From: Hypsibius dujardini
Lineage: Eukaryota; Tardigrada; Eutardigrada; Parachela; Hypsibiidae
Reading direction: 5' to 3'
Assembly (NCBI GenBank): GCA_001579985.1
Contig: LRSR01010617.1
Coordinates: 1-35,360 of the forward strand
DNA length: 35,360 bases
The position numbers and the translations under genes were made by a program. This document shows positions 1 through 11,107 of the stretch, one piece after another; the first letter of the stretch is position 1; the number at the start of each line of letters is the position of its first letter. Below the pieces are notes generated by a model. The model saw only the letters and a program-made list of their open reading frames with translations, ran no database searches and was not told the DNA's origin.

Positions 1-903
1 ATGGTACCTCCGTTTGGTCACCTTTTCACTTCAGGGACTACAAAGAGTTACAAACTGCTTTGTTACGCAATACGAAACGATATTTAAGACAGTAAATGCA
101 ACCGTTATTGATTGTAACCGAGTTTCGGATAGTGTTTTTCAGGAGGGAATGAGGTATTTTTGTGTGTAAGAGAGAAACATTTGCCATGCTCCTACTGCCA
201 AAGCATTTAAAATTGGTTCTGCTTGAGCAGATCCACTGAACCTGAAAGCCAATATTTTGTAAACTCCACACGCCTTCGCGTCCGCGCACAGTCACGAAAG
301 AAAGCCACCTGAATCATGCGTGACTTGGACATATACGGAACTTAATGTGCCTCTATGTAAATGTCTCGTCGTCGTTGCTCGCCAGGAAGCGTAGATGGTG
401 TGAAGGTCCGTGCACACGCACCCAGCCCTGATGGGCCTTCGCAGCAGTGCAAGCACCTCTTGAGCCGACAATTGCATAAGACCCAATTTGGCGGTTTACG
501 ATAAGTATGCGTGCACCGGTGTGTGATTTGACCACGGTCGTATATAGAGGCATATGCATATGCGCGAGACATTCCATTGCCAAGATCAAGTTTACAATGG
601 CCGTGCCGTGCAAAACTCGAACTTCCCCGAAACTGTCCCCATACACGCCATGCGCATTCTCAAGTGCAGTATATGCATGTATAAAACCATCCCTGTGACC
701 ATGAATTTCCGCAACCTTCAAGTGTGCATTCGCTCCACCACTTTCGCCGTCGCCGGACTCGTTACGAACAACGACGACGACGACAACGACCGAGTCTCCA
801 AGGTTCATCCATCTCACTGCGCGAATTCTTACCTCATTTTCGGTTCATTTTACATTCGGCATTCACGTATCTGCATATCGCTGGACATTCCGCAATTTGT
901 GGA
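1..903. other. Upstream region without a supported gene
   Basis: I see no convincing exon here. Open frames on both strands overlap one another, lack splice-bounded structure and include a poly-valine run that is only the antisense of a short GAC trinucleotide repeat near 765-792. A 12-bp palindrome, CATATGCATATG, sits at 551-562. The 3' part probably contains the promoter and 5' UTR of the protease gene that starts at 904, but no TATA box or initiator can be assigned with confidence. Confidence 0.5.
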
Positions 904-3900
904 ATGTTTTGGACATGTCTGGCCATCATCTTTATATGCCTGTGCAAGCCTTACGAATGCATTCCGACTGAACCGGAAATCGGCAGCCCGTTGAACCGTC
1001 ACATGAGCAACGTCGAACGGATGGAAACGTTCGGTTCGCCGTACTGGAACCATTTTGACGACACTGACGGTACGAACACTGGCCGCTTAACGTAATTTGT
1101 GTAAGAAATCAAAATCAAATTCAGTTTCAATACAAAGTTGGACCGCATGTTCGTTCTCTTTTAGAAGCCCAAAATAATAAGGGAATGGCAAAAAATTGCC
1201 TTAACTGCTCATTTGCTGGCAGAGCAAAACATAAGATTTATATTGAAGGAAACGCGAACGAAATGTTCCTTTTCACGCGCGACGAAGGCTTGAAGACCAT
1301 TTGAGTTGGTTAACAGAACACACAAAAATCTAATTTTTTTCACTTCCTTTGGATTATCTGATAGAACAAAACGGAGGATTTTTTTTACGAAACAAAACAC
1401 AAAAGACCTGTTCATTTTCCACGAGAAAACTGTTGATTGAAGACTATTTGACATCTTCCCAGAACAAAAAAGCAAGTTTGTTTTTCCTTTTTACTTTCGA
1501 TTTGCTGGTAGAACAAAGCGTACAATTTTTTATGGAACGCAACGCGAAGAAACTGCTTTTTGTCATAACGAATATGATTGGTTGAAAACAACTTGAGTTG
1601 TTTACAGAACAAAAAAGCAAGTTTTTTTCTCTCTTTACTTTCGATTTATTGCTCGAACAAAACGTCGAATTTTATATGGAATGAAGCGCGAACGAATTGT
1701 TCTTTTCTACGACAGAGACAATTTGATTTGTTTGCAAAACTAAAAAGCAAAGTGTTATGTATAACACAATAAAGTCTATGACTTAAGCTGAACTAGGGAA
1801 AAAAGCTAGCATGTTGTGTCGGTAACTAGCAGAGCATTTAAGTCTCTAAAGGTTTAAGTGAAAAATTCATTTTCGTGTCTCACATTTTTGGTCTAATTTT
1901 TATTGTGAAGTCTAATGTTTAGATTTAATTTATGAGTCTTATTTTCAGGTCTTATTTTATTTTAGGTTTAACTTCTAGAGAAAAAATTCAGTTTTACGTC
2001 TCTAATTTTTAGGCCTTTCATACTACGCGACGTACTCGGTAGATCCGACAAGCCGCTTAAAACGAGCCACCGCAACAGTTGACGACACAAGCTGTCCTTC
2101 CACGCTCCTGCGGCAAATCACCACGCCCTTCGGCCTGCTGGACTTCCTCTTGGTTCGCAAGCAGAACATTGAGCCGTCCGTTTTTCATATCAACGGCATC
2201 CCCGATCGCGGGCCACGAGCTCCTCCCAGCAGCTCCACATGTCGCTACGGGATGACAGGGGATAACGTCACAGCATCGGTGCATATAACTGGAAAAAGTC
2301 AGGAATTTCTGGTAAGAACATGTCGTGGATTGTTCTTTTTTCAAAAAACTGTTCCACATGATAATGACGATTTTTTTTGCATTCTTTAGAGCGGATATTT
2401 TGTGCAAAACGGATCGGTCTATCGAATTTCACCTCTGCCGAAGCGGCTGGCGAAACGCTCAGCGGACCCGGAACATGGTCCTCAGCACGCGGTGTATAGG
2501 GTGCGACGCGACGCATTTGTGGATGAAAAATTCAAGGAAGACGAAGCTGCCATAAAGCGGTTAAGGATGAAAATGGAAGAAAAACAGCCGCAGAGCCAGT
2601 GCGCTATCGACTTGGTCAAGGAGTGTCCGAACGGTATGAGGAAAGAAGCACAGTAGATTTTGGATCGAATATCATTCGATTTAAAAAAAAAACACAAACA
2701 CAAATTGTTCCTTATTGCATAAAAAATAATAAATTAAACGGTATAAATATAGAACATAGATTTTGAATCAATCAAGATTATGCAAAAAAGAAACAGAGAT
2801 CGACTTTTGTTCCCTTTTGGAAACACACATTTTGGAACAAAAGTCGAACCAAAAACCATGACACATCATCCCTTGTAAAAAACGAACAAACAACCGCGTA
2901 TTGTTCCTCTTTCGTGAACTTTAATTAGACGAAATCAAACACTGTGTTTGAGTTAATTCACGTTCCACGGAAAACGAACCAATGCTTTAATTTTGTTCCT
3001 TTTTAATAAAGAAGAAACAAACATACAAGAGCGTATAACGTATATACGAATACAGTCGATGCTGAATCAACTCACATTCAATTGAAAACGGACAAGCGAA
3101 CACATTTTGTTCGTTTTCCATACAGCATCAAACGCAATCGAACATGCTGGCATTTTTATCATTGTCTTCCAGGAAACTGTCGTTTCGATCCTCTTCCGAG
3201 CGCTGCAAAAACAACCCGAAAGGAACCAAACAATAATCAGGTGTCCGTGGCCCTGACTGAAGGCGCGGATCAGCCGACATTGGAACTGGCGGTGTTTCTC
3301 GACCCAACAGCGTACCGAACCTTCTCCACGTACCTGCAGTCCGACAACGCGGTGTTCAGCTTCCTGCTCTTATTCATTGACCAGGTACAAGTGTGTTTAA
3401 TTTTCGTTAAAGCTAGTGACATTCTTAATTTAAAAGCTCGGATCATTTTTAAGGTCGACTTAATTTTTCACTTACCGACATTCGGTAACTCCCTGGACAT
3501 CAAGCTTGTCTACCTGAATATTATGAAATCCACTCCGGTACGTTCGGATACAACAGGCGTGCTCCCTGTTAGCTACCAGAACACATTTCTCATTGGTTGT
3601 GTGTTTTTTTACAAATATTTTCAGCCTAAAATTCCGGTAGGCGCGGAAATCGAACCGACCCTCTCGGCTTTCGGGGAGTACCAAAAAAGCCTCAATTCCA
3701 TGGACGATTCCGGTATTCATTGGGACCATGCTGTATTACTGACAGGGTACAGTTTTACTTTAGTTAGATTTCCTGCACACACATCACAGTAATATATTAG
3801 TTTTGTTAATTATTTTAATATCACATGCATTTTTATTATTTAATTATTTAATTATTACATTATTAATTATTATATTAGCTTCTCATAGTATTATATTAGC

Positions 3901-6107
3901 TTCGTTAATTATTAAAATATTACATACACTATGATATTTTATTAATTACGGCATTTCTTAATTATTATGTTATTATACTATTAATTACTCTCTTCTCGTC
4001 GTTAATTAATATACATTACATTACCTTATCTTATCTTATTTTATCATATTAATTGTTTGATTTTTCAATTAATATATTTTTACAGTATCAACCACCATTC
4101 TTACAATCACATATGATATTTTTAGAACCAAACAGTATCGCGACCGCACGGATTTTAGCGTAATGGGTAAGACAAACTGAAAAGATGATGAAAAGATGAT
4201 TTTTGGTTCTAATGTCGACCACATCGGACCTCTTTTGGCTTCAGGCATGTCGCGTATCGGTGCCATCTGCGATCCGCTTTACAGTGCGACCATCTCCGAG
4301 TTCGGAGCGACAAATTCCAACAACCGACCCATCCAGTCGTCCGGCTTCCTCAGCAGCTATATGGTGGCTCATGAAATCGGACACAGGCAAGACATTATTA
4401 TTTCACCGCCCGCAAATTTGAAAAGTTTTAAAGCTGCCTACTCTTTTGTCACAGCCTCGGACTGCTACATGACGGAGACCTGAACGCCTGTCTGCCCGCC
4501 GGAAACATTATGTCCCCTGTCCGGACTTTTCTCGGCCAGACAACTTGGTCGTCTTGCAGTCAGGATGTTCTCAAACAAAAACTTTCGTAAGCAATGCTTC
4601 CTACTTTGAATATTGAGAATTCCAAAGAAAGAAATATACTTTCAAGCCAATTTTGCAGATCAAGAACTTGCCTGTTCGACACGAATTTGGTCCCGATGAA
4701 GAGTGATCTCAACTTCAGACAAACCAATAAGCTTCCCGGACAGGTTTACACGGCGTCCGCGCAGTGCGCCATGACCGCAAAGGATCAATCGGTGGCGCGG
4801 AATCGAGATCAAAATTTGCAGGTATGCCAGCAGTTGGAGAAAATGTTGTCCTTTGTATTTATAATAGAATAAATCGTATAAGTGGTTCCCATATTACTGT
4901 ACAGGACGTCTGCGAAAACATTCAGTGCCGCAAACGGGGAGCCCTGTCAACGACAAACGTCGGTCCGGCGCTGGACGGAACTTTCTGCGGCGGAAAGAAT
5001 GTAAGACTAGGCAGACGAACAAATGTCGCCATGTAGTAAATATTTGGCACAATTATGCTTGTATAGATGTCGCCACGAATACTGACCCGCTTTAACACAG
5101 ACACAGACACAGACACAGACACAGACACAGACACAGACACAGACACAGACACAGACACAGACACAGACACAGACACCGATACAAACACAAACACGGACAC
5201 AGACACAGACATAGACGTAGACATAGACATAGACCCAGATCCAGACATAAACGCAGACACGGACACGGAAACAGACACGGACCCACCCTAATGCTCAGCT
5301 GACTTTTACCCCAACAGTGGTGCTCCAGCGGTCAATGTATTTCCTGGCCGTATGACCAACCAGTGATCGCACCCGGCTGGTCAAACTGGGCACCAGCCGG
5401 CTCCTGCCAGTCTGGTTGCCTCGATGGCGGAAGTGGCTTTCAAGTCACCCCACGTTTCTGCAATAATCCCGAACCGCAAAACACAGCGGACTACTGTCAA
5501 GGGGATGATCATCAAGTTGCGCTGTGCTCTGATTCCGCGGTCAGTGTGGTACCACAGACACACAGTACTAGTACATCATCCATCGTAATGTTTCACACTC
5601 ACACAATTCCCACCAGGGACCCATGACAGAGATTACACTAATAAGATATCAGCCCGAAAGTATGTACTTGACCCTTTTTGCGTTTTCTGTCGGATTTGAT
5701 TATGTATAGCTCTGCTCGTCGAGACAATCGCCGACAGCATACGCCACGGACAAGTGCAAGTACTACGACTCCAAAGGCGTCCCGGGCATTCGCGGAGAAG
5801 GCAAGCAAATGCCCTATGAAGCTGGTAATCCAAAACGTTCCTTAATAAACTTAAAATAACCATAAGCAAAGTTGAAAAAATGTATATAATTAATTTATAA
5901 AAATTAATATAGCATTTTTTTCTAGGAAAACCGGCAGAAAGATCGTGTGCAATTTATTGCAAGTCCGACGAGAGTGATCTCTTCCGGCATCCGTTGAAGG
6001 CAGTGGCGTATATGCTGGCGGAGGAGGCGTACTTCCCAGACGGGACTTTATGTGACGCTGACGGTAGTTATTACTGCCTCGACCATAAATGCGTGCCGAG
6101 AAGATGA
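904..6107 (+). CDS. ADAMTS-type secreted zinc metalloprotease, 14 exons
   Basis: Exons: 904-1069, 2013-2311, 2390-2633, 3173-3384, 3454-3537, 3625-3746, 4126-4166, 4245-4386, 4455-4586, 4659-4821, 4905-5000, 5318-5539, 5710-5824, 5926-6107 (739 aa). Seen: the first ATG is followed by a hydrophobic signal peptide (residues 1-20). A prodomain follows, with a furin-like RVRR at 192-195. The reprolysin domain holds the zinc site HEIGHSLGLLHD (432-443; ligands H432, H436, H442; catalytic E433) and a Met-turn NIMSP. Next come a cysteine-rich disintegrin-like part (about 480-580), one thrombospondin type-1 module (GWSNW, about 587-641) and a short cysteine-rich tail. Family knowledge: ADAMTS enzymes are secreted and cut extracellular-matrix proteins. 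Odd points: the intron splitting the zinc motif is GC-AG, there is only one TSP1 module, and no C-terminal repeats follow. Family assignment is firm; subfamily is unknown. Exon 1 is the least certain part, supported by phase and signal peptide only. Confidence 0.86.
1205..1755. repeat. Diverged ~140-bp tandem repeat in protease intron 1
   Basis: About four degenerate copies follow one another, with unit starts near 1315, 1461 and 1605, a preceding copy from about 1205 and a short tail after 1735. Each unit begins with an AGAACAAAAAAGC-like block. It then carries a pyrimidine-rich stretch, a GATTTGCTGGTAGAACAAA-like block, an AACGCGAA block with a GTTC(C)TTTT block, and finally a TTTGAGTTGTTTAC-like end. 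Copies differ by many substitutions and small indels. The array is intronic and not coding. Confidence 0.7.
2800..2847. repeat. Perfect 14-bp inverted repeat (stem-loop) in intron 3
   Basis: TCGACTTTTGTTCC at 2800-2813 is exactly complementary to GGAACAAAAGTCGA at 2834-2847, with a 20-nt loop. It lies in protease intron 3 (2634-3172). The GTTCC/GGAAC blocks resemble words in the intron 1 tandem array, so the two may come from the same repeat family (inference). Confidence 0.75.
3780..4100. repeat. TTAATTAT-rich low-complexity DNA in protease intron 6
   Basis: Almost pure A/T sequence built from short, irregularly repeated TTAATTAT, TATTAT and TTATCTTA words fills most of intron 6 (3747-4125). 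I see no coding or structured element inside it. Confidence 0.7.
5096..5281. repeat. (ACAGAC)n hexanucleotide satellite in protease intron 11
   Basis: A nearly pure ACAGAC array runs from 5096 to about 5175 and degenerates through related GACATAGAC and GACACGG words to about 5281. It occupies intron 11 (5001-5317). The long Thr-Asp and Ser-Val open frames that cover it on both strands are repeat artefacts. Confidence 0.93.
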
Positions 6108-8118
6108 TTATAATCACGACTAATGGACATGGATTATATTTTTGTAATACTACTTATGAAATACGAAGTTTCCTGCATAGGCCACAACCTTCCTCGTAAA
6201 TATTTTATATACTCCCTGTATCGCCCGAATATTTGAATGACTATTTGTGGACGGTTGGCTTACTTCTGCTGATTAGCAAGTCCTTCTTTTATAACATGTT
6301 CCACGTTTAGTAACAGTAATAATTATCCGCCCCCGAAATTGTACGGAAAATTAGGTGAAGTATAATTCTATTTTTTTACATTAAAAAATTTAACGGGAAA
6401 TGCTATGAGAAAACATTATTAGCTAAATGCACCAGACAAAAAATGTCGTATAATTCTGGGCGCTTAGTGGGAGCTCTTTTGACGGGGACCAATTCCGGCA
6501 AAGAAAGCCAACACCACACACCCATCCCGGCAATCGAGATGATCGTTTTTGACTATTCGAGTATATCCCAGAAATGACCAAATAACTGTCCCATCAGGCT
6601 GCAGTGCCCGTATGCTCAACTTCCCTCAAGCATCATGGGTGTTGTCTGCACAGTGCAACACAGATCTCTCTCGGTATATCGATTATTCATGCTGCGCACA
6701 AACGTGCTAGACTTTTTATTCCGGCACGCACAAACACGCGCTGTCGAGCACATGTACTGTATGTGTGTGTGTGTTTGGAAAGATGGGGATCCTGTCCGTC
6801 CTCCCGTCCTCCCGTCCCGACCTCACCGGAACAACAGCCCGAGAGCAACGCTTGAATCTGTGGGAGAGGCATATGTAGATTGCGCATACAGACACAGACA
6901 CACACACAGACACACACACAGACAGACAGACACACACACGCGCGCATCATGGAGCAGTCAACCAACAACGATCGCGGTTTTTTTTTCAAGTTTGCAAATC
7001 GACATCGTCTCACATATTCCCCCGTGTCGCTGTCCCTCGCTTTACTTTCTCTCGCCCCGTTTAAATTCCCCACCAAAAAAATCGATTCACCCCGGTCATA
7101 TTCCTTTAAAAACACACACACTTTCCCATACTACACGGGCGCTGGCACGTCTCAAAGTGCAAGATCCCCATATTGACTAGAGATAGAATGAACGGGGTCT
7201 TTCATCTCATATATATTAGTACAAAACCGTACAACCCTATTTTTCTATATATCCCAAGCCATAGAAGCCAGAGATCCTCAATCAAGAAGAGTACATGGCT
7301 TGCAGTATGCATGTGTGTGTGTGTTACCGGGGCCGGCACTGAATGGGCCGAAGAGCCTTGTCAAAATCCCCATATCACACAAACGTTCTCTAGTACCCCG
7401 GTACATGCAGAGTCCCCTCTCTACGTTTGATGTTGTTACAAGGGGGCGAAACAGGCCGGGAAACACAGCTCTTCCCTTCCCTTCTCTTCATAGGAAGGAG
7501 AGCGAGAGAGAGGAGAGAGAAAGAGGGGAGAGCTATAACGTTAACAGGCGACATCACATATATATTCAGATAAGGAGGAGAATCCGGGGGGATCGATTTT
7601 TTTGAGGCCTCTTCTTCTTCTTCTTCGTCTCCAATCCATTTACGTTGTGGGACGAACCATAGTCGTATATATATATATAGTTTGTTGCGTTAGCGCTGAA
7701 AAAGCGAGAGCGGTGCATAAGGGTGGGAAAAACAGGAAGGGGAGCCCTCATGTGTGTGTGTCGTTGCGTCAGTGATAATTTTTTCCTCCCTTTCGTCGTT
7801 CCCTTGGCCATTCCAGAGGAGCCGCACATACACGGCTGGGTGAGCCTTTAGACACCTCGTCCCTTTTCCCCCTGCTTATACCTTCTCTAACTACCTTGGC
7901 TGTGCATGCGTCCGCGTTTACCTCGTGATCGCTGCTCTTCCGGAGAAGGGAAACCCCGCGTGATACCGAACCTCAAATTAAATTCTTCCGCGCGCACGAC
8001 CCGCAGCCTGGCTTGCTATATACACACAGTATAGGCCCCCGTTTTCGGTAATAATCAAAATTAGCGTACATCACAGCAGCAGCAGCAGTAATCCTCGCGA
8101 CATATTCCCCCGCCAACC
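6108..8118. other. Intergenic region with likely synapsin promoter and 5' UTR
   Basis: No supported exon lies here. A possible poly(A) signal ATTAAA for the protease transcript occurs near 6381. Simple repeats include CA/GACA (6888-6945), GTGTGT (about 7312-7323), TTC (about 7610-7626) and TATA (about 7666-7678). The stretch immediately before 8119 is GC-richer and has a CAGCAGCAGCAG run, which suits a 5' UTR. Transcription start and core promoter cannot be placed. Confidence 0.5.
6888..6945. repeat. CA/GACA microsatellite
   Basis: Alternating ACACACAGACAC and GACAGACAGACA words form a short imperfect array in the intergenic DNA between the protease and synapsin genes. Open frames through it are repeat artefacts. 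Confidence 0.85.
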
Positions 8119-11072
8119 ATGTCGTCGTTTGGCAATTTTCGGGATGGCTTATCCGGCCTGTCGGGCAAAATGTCGCAGCTCCAGCGCCGGCTCAGCCAGG
8201 GCATGATGCAGGTATGGTGGTGGTGTATGAATGGGGTGAAGGGGGGAAAGTAATTAATTTTTTTGGCACACATTAATGACGCTATTTTTGGTGATCAATC
8301 ATCCGTGTTGGGACTTGGGAGTGTACCCATCAGTGCCAAACTCCGATTTAGCACACAGACATTTTCATATTTTTGTTAAAGTTTTGTTTGCGGCATTTGC
8401 TTTTTCTCTGCTTCTTTTTGCGCCACCCGATTTCGTCGAAACGAATTTCAGGATTAACGTGAGTTTTTCTACATTCGTTCTACTGCATGTACATTTCCAG
8501 TACATTCACATGTACATGCTTTTGTGTGAAGCCCGTTACAGTGATGAGCTGTCAGTTGGCTTTATTCATACTTAATTTGGCGCAGTATGTTTGTTGAACG
8601 CATGTGAGAATAATGCCTGTTCCTCTCTAAAATGGAGATACACACGTGGTAAAAACCTTGCGCTGACCGAGTTAAGCACTTCAACTCGGGGGCTGTACAA
8701 CAGGCATGCGTCGAGCAAATGTAATGGCTTAACTCGGTTAGCGCAAGATTTTTGCCGCGTGTGTAGTCTTATCCGCTTAATTAAAGTTCAATCGAGGAAC
8801 TTCCCGAGGCAATGCATGGGTGTTATGTGTACTTATTACACATCTATTCATGCATTTATTTATTTTACATACTTCTTGTATGTCACGTTATATCCCCCTA
8901 ATAATTTTAACTCATAATTTGTTTGCATTTATTCTACATAGTTATTGTATGTCACAGTATATAGATCGCTAATCACAGAACATATTGACTCGTAATTTGT
9001 CTGAAAAAGCACATCCGTCCAATTATTTGCAGCTCACTTATACCACGCCCGTTGTGAGTCTTCAATGAGGCTCGACCCTTTTGTGTTGCCAGTCTTTTTC
9101 CTCTTTCGCCATCCCGCGCGCTTCGTGTGAAGTAAAAAACAATATCATAAATAATTGCTGCGCACTATTTAGTTGAAAATACATATTGTATAAGGAAATA
9201 CAAGGCTTCCGCGCCGCAAAAGCCCAACTTTTTTCGAATTAATTTTTGCCCTACAAAATGGGGTAGGCTAAAGTATTTTTTCAAAGCTTTTGCTGATAAA
9301 GGCTTTACATCCCTTTTTTCGCCCGGCAGGACGACGAGGTACCACGGGACCAACCGAGCCTGGGCAGCTCCGCGGCGTCCTCGCCGAATCCCCCGCTGTC
9401 AAATCCGGCCTTTTCCTCCTCGACGCTCCCCAACTCCACCGGAAATCAGCCGAACCAGAACAGCATGTATAATTCGGCTTCCTCCTCCATACAGATGCAG
9501 CAGCAGTCCTCGTCGGCCAACAACGCTTCATCATCCCTTCGTGGAGATCGACCTAATATGAGCTTGAATCTTAATTCGACCTCGCCCGGCGGCGGCGGCG
9601 TCAGTGGCAGCGGCAACGTGCAAGGGGGAGTCGGTCCAGGGGCTGCTGGAGCAGGGGGAAATCCGTCAATGATGATGACGGGAGGACCTCCTGGATCTGC
9701 TTACCAACGCCAGCAACAGCAGCGGCAGCAGCAGCAGCAGCAGGAAGAGCAAGCTCGCCAACAACAGGGTCGTCATGTCAGCGCACCGACCTCACCGACT
9801 AAAACGACCGCGACCGGCAGCGCTGCAAGTAAGTATCATTTATATAGGTAATTTTTATTTAATTTCTTTAATACCTTCTCGGTAAATTTAAATTAAAAAA
9901 AACTCTGTCTGTCCTATTTTATTTAGTCATTTAACTGAGTGTGAATGTTTCAAACATTAATCTGGAAAACCGGCCAAAAAAATGCACATCAGTACGAGAA
10001 AGGACTCTGCCCAATTTCATTTAGTTATTTACGCCCAGTGTGAAAACTATAAATGTCTTAAAAAATTAATTTTGACATCTAGCAAAAATTTCATATTAAT
10101 ACGACAAAGAAATCTGCCCTATGTAATTTTATTCTTTAACTAATATGAATGACATAAAAATTAGTATTGATATTCAGCCAAAAATGCACACTTAAACGAA
10201 AAAGAACTCCAACGCTATTTCATTTAAATATTTAACTGAATTTGAATGGCACAGAAAAATCTTTCTAAAGAACAGGCAAATTAATGCGCGTTAATACAAA
10301 ATGGGCGAGGGAAAATGAAAATTTTGGAAACTTGACGTATTTAAACCCTATAATAAGATAATTTTTTATATATACTAAAATATAACAGTATATGAATATA
10401 AATAATAATAAATTATAATGCAATATAGGTGCGTGATGTCATTACAATTTCAAATAACTGTTGTTACATGACAAGTATCAATAGTTGGAAAATTATAATA
10501 CTCAAAATATTAGCAATAGAGCGCCGTAATTGAATATTTGTGTGGTAGTATTATCTATATATATAATTTAATTCTGTACAATCACATGTAGTAATAGGCT
10601 CCTACAGTTCACACACGCAAGAGTGACAACTAATATCACCTTGGCCATGGTAATTGTTTTTGCAATCACGGACAAGAAAAACTTATGCAGTGTCTATTTT
10701 GCTAAATTTTAGATATTGCCAGGAGTATCTTCCGACAAGTGAGCCAATCCACGACCAACCTGGTCCAGCAAACCGTCGCCGGCGTCTCGGGTGGACCGCG
10801 CGACAAGGCTAAAATTTTGCTGGTGATTGACGACCAACACACAGATTGGTAAGGCCCCACACAGACAGAAAACTGGGATTCCCCAGACAGACAAACAGAC
10901 AAACAGACAAACAAACAGGCAGACAAACAGACAGACATACATACATACATACATACAAACAGACAAACAGACAGACAAGTAGACAGACAAACAAACAGAT
11001 AAACAGACAAACAGACAGACAGAGAGACAAACAGAGAGACAGACAGAGAGACAGAGAGACAGAGATACAGGC

Positions 11073-11107
<35 letters not shown>

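Noticed and set aside
353-817. 154-codon minus-strand open frame with a poly-valine run
   Set aside because: The valine run is antisense to a GAC trinucleotide repeat. The rest resembles no protein and has no splice structure, and opposite-strand frames of similar length overlap it.
5067-5291. Thr-Asp repeat protein (plus) and Ser-Val or Cys-Leu repeat proteins (minus)
   Set aside because: All are read through the intronic ACAGAC hexanucleotide satellite, which is open in several frames by composition.
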